This document shows positions 58,199 to 64,000 of a stretch of DNA of 64,000 bases, one piece after another. How positions within the stretch are numbered: position 1 is the first letter of the stretch; every line of letters begins with the position of its first letter. The stretch is from positions 5,766,001 to 5,830,000 of the forward strand of contig NZ_CP109181.1 in assembly GCF_036248275.1 (NCBI RefSeq), written 5' to 3'. The DNA is from Streptomyces sp. NBC_01716 (GTDB taxonomy: Bacteria > Actinomycetota > Actinomycetes > Streptomycetales > Streptomycetaceae). The notes under the pieces were generated by a model. It did no database searches. It was not told the origin of the DNA and was given only the letters and a program-made list of their open reading frames with translations. Position numbers and translations under genes: made by a program.

Positions 58199-58734
58199 CC
58201 CAGGCCGCCGGGGATCGGTTCGGAGGGCCTTCGGCGCCGTGGTACCTGGATCGCCTCGACGATCAGACCGACGCTGTCCCGGGTGTCGAAATAGGCGAAG
58301 CCGCCGTCGCCGTCCTCCCCGTAGCCAGTGCCGGACTGGAGGAGAGTGATGCCGGCGGCCGTCACGTCGCGAACGGCCTCCTCGACGGAGGGCACCCAGA
58401 AGCCGAGGTGGTGCAGGCCGTAGCCGTGTTCACCGATCCACTCGGTGTAGACGCTGGGGCCGTCGAGGGATTCGATCAGTTCTACTTGCGGGGCGCTGCC
58501 GGTGAGCGCGACGCGCATCCGGAAGGTACCCGTTCCACCTCGGTATCGCAGGCGGGGAACGGTCTCGGGACCGTAGGTGTAGACGAGCCAGTCGTCCGCG
58601 CCCAGCAAGGCGGACCAGGTGGCGATGCCGGCTCCCAGATCGGGTACGAGGACGCCGACCTGGGCGACGGGCAGTCCGGCCAGGGGAGGGGGCAGGGCGC
58701 CGGCCGACGGTACGCCGGCGGGAAAGCCGGTCAT
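58195..58734 (-). CDS. VOC-superfamily protein, second copy
   Basis: A 179-aa VOC protein. The N-module VAQVGVLVPDLGAGI has Gln-Val where the first metal His normally lies; the central GLHHLGFWVPS and the C-terminal Glu in VGLIVEAIQ remain. Loss of one ligand suggests altered chemistry or a structural role beside the 57629 protein. Overlaps both neighbours by 4 bases, so it is fully coupled in the operon. Confidence 0.85.
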   Translation of the reverse strand: MTGFPAGVPSAGALPPPLAGLPVAQVGVLVPDLGAGIATWSALLGADDWLVYTYGPETVPRLRYRGGTGTFRMRVALTGSAPQVELIESLDGPSVYTEWIGEHGYGLHHLGFWVPSVEEAVRDVTAAGITLLQSGTGYGEDGDGGFAYFDTRDSVGLIVEAIQVPRRRRPSEPIPGGLG

Positions 58735-59969
58735 CGCACGGCCTCCTTGACAAAGCCGCGGACGGTGTCGTTGAACTCGACCGGGTTCTCGATCATCGGA
58801 TAGTGACCCGTGCCTTCCAGGACGGCGATCCGGCTGCCGGGGATGCGGTCGGCGACCTGCTCGACCATGTCCTGCGGGACGAGCCAGTCCGCGTCACCGC
58901 GCAGCAGCAGCACCGGGCTGTCGATGCGTCCCACCTGGTAACGGCGGTCGAAGCCCGCGTAGCCGGTGAGGTCCGCCGCGATGACCTCCGGGCAGACCCG
59001 GCGCAACTGCCAGACGACTTCGCGTGCGCGCTGCGGTGGAGTGCGCCGACCGGTCATCGACTGTGACCAGCCCTCCAGGATCTGCGCTCCGTTCAGGAGC
59101 AGCATCTCCAGCAGTGTGTCGCTGACCGTCGGGGTGTAATCGGAACCTTCCGCGGAGATGACGGCGCGGTAGAAGTCCGGGCGCCGCGCGGCGAGTTCGA
59201 GCACCATGTTGCCGCCCATCGAGCAGCCCACGATGACAGGGTTCTCCAGGCCCAGCGCGGCCATGAACTCCTCGTTGAAGTCGGCGTGGTCGCTGATGGA
59301 CCGGAACGCTCCGCCGGCCGGTTCCAGGGTCTTGCCGTGGCCGGGAGCGTCGAGGGAGATCACTCGGAACTCGTCGGACAGACCCTCCACCACATGGCGG
59401 TACATCAAGGTGTCCTGACCTGCCGCGTGGATACAGACGATCGGGATGCCCTCTCCTGCCTCCTCGTAGTACGTCCGCAGGCCGCCCACCTCCGCGTAGC
59501 GCCCGGTGACCTCGGTGTGGCGGCCCGGCGTGGGATCCGGTGCGTACGGGCCGGGCTCGGCCGCGGGTTTGCCGGTCCTCGACAGCGCACCGAGCAGAAG
59601 CCACATGGCCTTGACGTTGCGCATGGCGGCGACGCCGTCGCCCTCCACGGTGAGTTGTCCGAGGCCGGGCGAGGTGCCCCTGAACCAGTCGGTGTCGCCG
59701 TCGATCACGCGGCGCCACTCCGCGTCCGGGGCTGCGAGCGTGATGTCGGCCCCCTGTGGGTGCGTGCCCCGCAGGACGGAGACGGCCCGCCCGTCCCGGG
59801 TGTCGATCGTCCAGGAGGCCCGATCACCGCGGAACTCGATGCGGGCGGGGAAGTACTTGGCCGCCTCCCCCCACTGGGGGTCGGCGTTGACCTCGGCCAG
59901 GGCCGCCTCCCACCAGGACTCCCGCTCGAACTCGTCGAGGGCGCGGGAAGCGCTCGTCACCTTTGACAT
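58731..59969 (-). CDS. SCP2-like domain fused to an alpha/beta hydrolase
   Basis: A 412-aa fusion. Residues ~15-135 resemble a sterol-carrier-protein-2-like fold (FRGDRASWTIDTRDGRAVSV, DITLAAPDAEWRRVIDG, LTVEGDGVAAMRNV). Residues ~155-412 are an alpha/beta hydrolase with the elbow VGCSMGGNMVLE, the acidic residue in RGDADWLVP and His in GTGHYPMIE. The ATG at 59969 has GGAGG 6 bases upstream and was preferred to a GTG two codons earlier. It is first in the operon with the VOC and GntR genes and is preceded by TGGATCCA. The SCP2-like part may bind a hydrophobic substrate. Confidence 0.82.
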   Translation of the reverse strand: MSKVTSASRALDEFERESWWEAALAEVNADPQWGEAAKYFPARIEFRGDRASWTIDTRDGRAVSVLRGTHPQGADITLAAPDAEWRRVIDGDTDWFRGTSPGLGQLTVEGDGVAAMRNVKAMWLLLGALSRTGKPAAEPGPYAPDPTPGRHTEVTGRYAEVGGLRTYYEEAGEGIPIVCIHAAGQDTLMYRHVVEGLSDEFRVISLDAPGHGKTLEPAGGAFRSISDHADFNEEFMAALGLENPVIVGCSMGGNMVLELAARRPDFYRAVISAEGSDYTPTVSDTLLEMLLLNGAQILEGWSQSMTGRRTPPQRAREVVWQLRRVCPEVIAADLTGYAGFDRRYQVGRIDSPVLLLRGDADWLVPQDMVEQVADRIPGSRIAVLEGTGHYPMIENPVEFNDTVRGFVKEAVR

Positions 59970-59982
59970 GGTCACCCTCCAT

Positions 59983-59990
59983 TGGATCCA
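59983..59990. promoter_or_regulatory. GntR-type operator site c, TGGATCCA
   Basis: Palindromic octamer 13 bases before the SCP2-hydrolase start, where a bound repressor would block initiation. Confidence 0.6.
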
Positions 59991-60088
59991 TTGTGCTCCT
60001 TGCCTGAGACCCTCGCTCGTGAAATCCGGCTAGTCAATGCCGCAAGAGGCAATGCTCATGTAACATAAAGATAACGCACACTTGCATG

Positions 60089-60096
60089 TGGATCCA
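60089..60096. promoter_or_regulatory. GntR-type operator site d, TGGATCCA
   Basis: Palindromic octamer 80 bases before the E1 gene. The flanks (ATGTGGATCCATTTAG) resemble site a (AATGGATCCATCTAG), and CATGTAACATAAAG upstream resembles the sequence near site b. Confidence 0.6.
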
Positions 60097-60176
60097 TTTA
60101 GGTCGAGTGTGAAACGAACGCAGAAGCCGGTTGCCCCCCGCCCGGCCGAGCCGCGCGCTCACATCTGGAGGCGTCC

Positions 60177-62354
60177 GTGCCCACATACAAAAAGCTCACC
60201 CCGACATCCCCCTGGGTGGATGTCGCCACGACCAAGAAGGACTGGGACAGCGCCGATCCCGCTCTGCTGATGACGATGTTCAGCCAGACGCTCCTCATCC
60301 GCACCTTCGAGGAGTACGTTCTGTCGCTCGCCTCCCAAGGGCTGGTTCATGGGCCCGCGCACTCCAGCATCGGCCAGGAGGGCGGAGCCGTGGGGTCGGT
60401 GCTCACGCTCACCGGCAGGGACTATGTGAACGGGTCCCACCGCGGGCACCACCAGTTCCTGGCCAAGACGCTGGGATATGTGGCGCCCGACGGAATCGAC
60501 CCCCGGGCGCCCCTGTCCGAGGCGCTGCGCACCGTTCTCTCCCGCAGCCTGTCCGAGATCTGCGGACTGGCCGACGGCTACTGCCGCGGGCGTGGTGGAT
60601 CGATGCACCTGCGGTGGCGCGAGGCAGGTGCCATGGGGACCAACGCCATCGTGGGCGGCGGCGTCCCGCAGGCCGCGGGATTCGCCTGGGCGGCGCGCCA
60701 CGCCGGCACGGACGCGGTCTCCATCTCCTACTTCGGAGACGGTGCGGTCAACATCGGATCCGTCCTGGAGAGCCTCAATCTCGCCGGCGCGTGGCAGCTG
60801 CCGGTGTGCTTCTTCATCGAGAACAACCAGTACGCGGTCTCGACCCACGTCGACGAGGTCACCGCCGAGCCCCGGCTGTCGGCCCGCGGCCTGGGATTCA
60901 ACATCCCCAGCTGGCGCGTCGACGGCATGGACCCGCTGGCCGTCCACCTGGCCACCGGCGAAGCGGTGGCCCATATGAGACAGGGCAAGGGCCCCACCGT
61001 CGTAGAAGCGGACGTCTACCGCTACTTCCATCAGAACGGCCCCTTCCCCGGCAGCGCCTTCGGTTACCGGACCAAGGAGGAGGAACAGCGGTGGCGGGAA
61101 CGCGATCCGCTGGCGCTTGTCTCCTCCCATCTCGTACGGCGGGGGATCCTCACCGAAGAGGAGGTGACCCAGTGCACGCGTCGTGCGCGGGCCGAGATGG
61201 AGGCTGTCGGCGACGAACTGCTGGAGCCCGTGCCGGGAGGCAAGCCGGGGCAGCGGCAGATCAAGCCTCAGCTGTGGCCGGACCCCGACTTCCGTGACGT
61301 CGGGATCCGCGGCAGCCTCGGCGAGTTGGAGGGGGTCCGCACCGCCGAACTCTCCGACTTCGCCGGCGCCACGCAGGAGCGCAAGTTCATCGACGTGGTG
61401 GCCGGGGTGATGCACCGGCGCATGTCCGAGGACGACCGCATCATCGTGATGGGCGAGGACGTGCACCGCCTCAAGGGCGGCACGAACGGCGCCACGCGCG
61501 GTCTTTCCGAGCTGTTCCCCACTCGTGTCCTCGGCACTCCTATCAGCGAGAACGCCTTCGCCGGCCTCGCGGGCGGAATCGCCCTGGAGGGCCGCTACCG
61601 GCCGGTGGTGGAGTTCATGTACGCGGACTTCATGTGGGTCGCGGCGGACCAGCTGTTCAACCAGATCGGCAAGGCACGGCACATGTTCGGGGGCGAGAGC
61701 GACGTGCCTCTGGTCCTGCGCAGCAAGGTGGCCATGGGCACCGGCTACGGCTCGCAGCACTCCATGGATCCGGCGGGCATCCTCGCCACCGCGGCCGGCT
61801 GGCGCGTCGTCGCGCCGTCCAGCCCCTTCGACTACATCGGCCTCATGAACAGCGCGCTGCGCTGCGACGACCCCGTGGTCGTGCTGGAACACGTCGATCT
61901 CTACGGGACCACGGGCGAGGTCCCGGTGGACGACTACGACTACCACCTGCCCGTGGGCAAGGCCGCGGTTCGCCGGACGGGGTCGGACATCACCGTGCTG
62001 ACCTACCTGGCGATGACCAAGTACGTCCTTCAGGCCGTGGAAGGCGGTGACGTGGACGCCGAGGTGGTCGACCTGCGCTGGCTGGACCGGGCCAGCATCG
62101 ACTGGGACACCATCGGCGCGAGCATCCGCAAGACCGGCAACGTCCTGATCGCCGAGCAGGGAGCCCTCGGCACCTCGTACGGAGGCTGGCTGGCGGACGA
62201 GATCCAGCGCCGCTACTTCGACTGGCTGGACCAGCCCGTTCAGCGGGTGACCGGAGGCGAGGCATCCCCGAGCATCAGCAAGGTCCTCGAACGGGCGGCC
62301 ATCGCGCAGACCGAAGAAGTCGCCGCACAGCTCAAGAAGATCACCGGTCGCTGA
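60177..62354 (+). CDS. Fused alpha-beta E1 component of a 2-oxoacid/acetoin-type dehydrogenase
   Basis: A 725-aa ThDP enzyme joining E1-alpha (~1-340) and E1-beta (~395-720). The alpha part has HSSIGQEGGAVGS, RGHHQFLAKTLG, the GGSMH motif and the ThDP site from GDGAVNIG to IENNQYAV. The beta part has IVMGEDV, TPISENAFAGLAGGIALEG, VEFMYADFM and VLTYLAMTKYVLQA. It decarboxylates a 2-oxoacid or cleaves an acetoin-like ketone and passes the acyl group to E2. The GTG at 60177 has CTGGAGG upstream. Divergent from the SCP2-hydrolase operon. No E3 gene is in the window. Confidence 0.92.
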   Translation: MPTYKKLTPTSPWVDVATTKKDWDSADPALLMTMFSQTLLIRTFEEYVLSLASQGLVHGPAHSSIGQEGGAVGSVLTLTGRDYVNGSHRGHHQFLAKTLGYVAPDGIDPRAPLSEALRTVLSRSLSEICGLADGYCRGRGGSMHLRWREAGAMGTNAIVGGGVPQAAGFAWAARHAGTDAVSISYFGDGAVNIGSVLESLNLAGAWQLPVCFFIENNQYAVSTHVDEVTAEPRLSARGLGFNIPSWRVDGMDPLAVHLATGEAVAHMRQGKGPTVVEADVYRYFHQNGPFPGSAFGYRTKEEEQRWRERDPLALVSSHLVRRGILTEEEVTQCTRRARAEMEAVGDELLEPVPGGKPGQRQIKPQLWPDPDFRDVGIRGSLGELEGVRTAELSDFAGATQERKFIDVVAGVMHRRMSEDDRIIVMGEDVHRLKGGTNGATRGLSELFPTRVLGTPISENAFAGLAGGIALEGRYRPVVEFMYADFMWVAADQLFNQIGKARHMFGGESDVPLVLRSKVAMGTGYGSQHSMDPAGILATAAGWRVVAPSSPFDYIGLMNSALRCDDPVVVLEHVDLYGTTGEVPVDDYDYHLPVGKAAVRRTGSDITVLTYLAMTKYVLQAVEGGDVDAEVVDLRWLDRASIDWDTIGASIRKTGNVLIAEQGALGTSYGGWLADEIQRRYFDWLDQPVQRVTGGEASPSISKVLERAAIAQTEEVAAQLKKITGR

Positions 62355-62386
62355 ACCGACGGCACCTACGCAACACGGAGGAAACC

Positions 62387-63703
62387 ATGGCTGACCTGCT
62401 CCGCATGCCGGAGGTCGCGGCTGGTTCGACGGCGGCGGTCCTGTCCGGCTGGCCCGTCGCCGAGGGCGCTTCGTTCAGCGCGGGCGACTCACTCGTGGTC
62501 GTCGAGACCGACAAGGCCGAGGTGGACGTACCGGCCACGTCGGACGGCAGTCTGCTCAAGACCCTCGTACCCGCCGGCACCGAGGTGGAAGTCGGCAGCC
62601 CCATCGCGGTGATCACCATGCCGGGTGAGGAGGTGAGGGATCTCGAAACCCTTTTCGTCAGCCTCGGCATCGCGCAACCCGCGGAGTTCACGGAGGCCGT
62701 GCGCCGGGACGTTCCCGACCCGGCCTCGACGCCGCCGACGTCCGAACCGCCCACGTCCGAACCGCCGATGTCCGCCATGCCCGCGCGCGTCCCCCACCAG
62801 ACCCAGGGCCGGATCTTCGCCAGCCCTCTGGCCCGCCGCCTGGCCCGCGAGGCCGGCATCGCCATCGAGTCGATCACCGGCACGGGACCGGGCGGCCGCA
62901 TCGTCCGCGACGACATCACCCGCGCCGTCGCCGCGACGCCGGATCCGGCGCCCGCGGCACCACGCACGTCCGAGACCGTGCCGCTCCCCGCACAGCGGAC
63001 GCCGGCACCCGAAGCCGTCCCGCCGTACGAGACGATCCCGCACTCCCGGATACGCCGCGCCATCGCCACCCGGCTCACCGAGAGCAAACAGAACGCTCCT
63101 CACTTCTACCTCAAGGGGCAGATCCGCGTAGGTGAGCTCCTGTCTCTGCGCCGGCAGCTCAACGCGGCGGGCGACGTGAAGATCTCCGTCAACGACCTGC
63201 TCATCAAGGCCGTTGCCAAGGCTCACGTCCAGGTTCCCGAGATGAACGTCATCTGGACCGACGACGCGGTACACCGCTTCGATGCCGTCGACATCTCGGT
63301 GGCCATCGCGACCGAGTCGGGCCTGGTCACCCCCGTGCTGCGGAACGTCGGCGGCCTCTCCCTGTCGGCCATCTCCACCCAGGTCCGCGCCTTCGGCGAG
63401 CAGGCCCGCGGCGGCACTCTGCGCCAGAGAGACCTCGAAGGGGGCTCGATCACCATCAGCAACCTGGGGATGTACGGAGCCGAGGAGTTCAGCGCGATCA
63501 TCAACCCGCCCCAGGCCGCCATCCTCGCGGTGGGGACAACGACGCGCGCTCCGGTCGTCGCGGACGACGGAAGTCTCCAGGCGGCGGACCTGATGACTCT
63601 GACCCTGTCGGTCGATCACCGTCCGGCGGACGGCACCTTGGCGGCCCGCTGGTTCTCCGCGCTGCGGGAGCACATCGAGACGCCGCTACGGCTGCTGACC
63701 TGA
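62387..63703 (+). CDS. E2 component (dihydrolipoamide acyltransferase) of the same dehydrogenase
   Basis: A 438-aa E2. The lipoyl domain (~1-80) has the lipoylated Lys in VVVETDKAEVDVPA. A Pro/Thr/Ser-rich linker with a short tandem repeat (PTSEPPTSEPP) follows. The E1/E3-binding domain is at ~140-180 (FASPLARRLAREAGI, GRIVRDDI). The catalytic domain has SVNDLLIKAVAKA and the active site VDHRPADGTLAARW. It follows the E1 gene by 32 bases. Only one lipoyl domain, as in acetoin and branched-chain systems. Confidence 0.93.
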   Translation: MADLLRMPEVAAGSTAAVLSGWPVAEGASFSAGDSLVVVETDKAEVDVPATSDGSLLKTLVPAGTEVEVGSPIAVITMPGEEVRDLETLFVSLGIAQPAEFTEAVRRDVPDPASTPPTSEPPTSEPPMSAMPARVPHQTQGRIFASPLARRLAREAGIAIESITGTGPGGRIVRDDITRAVAATPDPAPAAPRTSETVPLPAQRTPAPEAVPPYETIPHSRIRRAIATRLTESKQNAPHFYLKGQIRVGELLSLRRQLNAAGDVKISVNDLLIKAVAKAHVQVPEMNVIWTDDAVHRFDAVDISVAIATESGLVTPVLRNVGGLSLSAISTQVRAFGEQARGGTLRQRDLEGGSITISNLGMYGAEEFSAIINPPQAAILAVGTTTRAPVVADDGSLQAADLMTLTLSVDHRPADGTLAARWFSALREHIETPLRLLT

Positions 63704-63789
63704 ACAGCCGCCGACACCTCCGCGAAAGCGCGCCACCCGGGACAACGCTCCTCGGATGTCCGCTGCTCGCGACCGGGCCCGAAAGGCCG

Positions 63790-63940
63790 TCAAGCTCGGT
63801 GATGGAACTCCTCGAAAGCACCCGTCGCGCCGTAGCAGTGGCGCCGGCCGCCCGCCGTACGGCCGGCCCGCAGCCGTGCGTAGAACTCCAGCGCCAGCGG
63901 TGAACTCCGGGGTGCGGAAGAGGTCGCGGTAGGTGCGCAT
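63790..63940 (-). pseudogene. Remnant: MFS-type N-terminus joined out of frame to an unrelated C-terminus
   Basis: From the ATG at 63940 the first codons read MRTYRDLFRTPEFT, a start I associate with actinobacterial MFS transporters, but no membrane helix follows. A different minus frame then gives LEFYARLRAGRTAGGRRHCY and ends FEEFHHRA at 63790, which reads like a genuine protein tail. The simplest reading is a deletion that joined the start of one gene to the end of another. The rest of 63704-64000 shows nothing else. Confidence 0.4.
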
Positions 63941-64000
63941 GGCCGGGGAGTATGTCCGGCTCGTCCGCACTCGACCGACGGGTGCCCGGCGGACGGCGGA

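Overview
The window is high-GC actinobacterial DNA. Third-position GC is strong, GTG starts are frequent, GTGA/ATGA translational coupling is common, and rare in-frame TTA leucine codons occur. Protein families (actinobacterial citrate synthase, RecD-like helicase, MMPL/TetR pair, DUF4032, DUF993, S37 tripeptidyl aminopeptidase) point to Streptomyces or a close relative. Nothing suggests a plasmid, a phage or a tRNA island. The only clear mobile element is a ~187 bp MITE.

Layout. (1) 1-7011, minus strand: a RiPP tailoring operon with an APH-like phosphotransferase, a HopA1-domain protein, an ABC exporter, a cysteine-decarboxylase-type flavoprotein, a SAM methyltransferase and a second ABC ATPase cut by the left edge. 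A 74-aa stand-alone LuxR-type HTH protein lies upstream. This set matches class V lanthipeptide (AviCys-type) or thioamitide-like clusters. No precursor peptide could be found in the window. (2) 7012-8186: a long gene-poor stretch with several inverted repeats and a perfect CRP-type box. (3) 8187-12403: S37 peptidase, methyltransferase, TIM-barrel isomerase, MarR-GNAT fusion. (4) 12574-17015: divergent LacI regulator and a three-gene Gfo/Idh - DUF993 - TIM-barrel catabolic operon with a palindromic operator between them. (5) 17338-25573: housekeeping and stress genes: RecD-like helicase, citrate synthase, CopZ with a CsoR-like operator, TetR/MMPL pair with a nested operator, and a small excisionase-like HTH protein. 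(6) 25828-33324: myo-inositol catabolism (iolE-like gene divergent from iolC, aldolase, iolB, iolD, iolA/mmsA). (7) 33421-52029: mixed accessory genes, including a Gly-Ser repeat protein, aldo-keto reductase, a hydrolase-ABC ATPase fusion with its permease, a TTA-containing LuxR-like regulator, a vWA lipoprotein, ARMT1-type DUF89 and DUF4032 proteins, the MITE, a streptomycin-type APH(3'') and an MFS exporter. (8) 52054-63703: a catabolic locus with an ABC importer of the ribose type, hydrolase, FCD-GntR regulator, two VOC proteins, an SCP2-hydrolase fusion, and a fused E1 plus E2 of a 2-oxoacid/acetoin-type dehydrogenase. All three of its promoter regions carry the octamer TGGATCCA, so it looks like one GntR regulon of unknown substrate. 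(9) 63704-64000: remnants of an MFS gene.

The two systems most worth following are the precursor-less AviCys-type RiPP cluster at the left and the TGGATCCA-marked catabolic regulon at the right. Function calls rest on motifs read by eye. No database search was run, and start sites were chosen from Shine-Dalgarno sequence and family alignment from memory.
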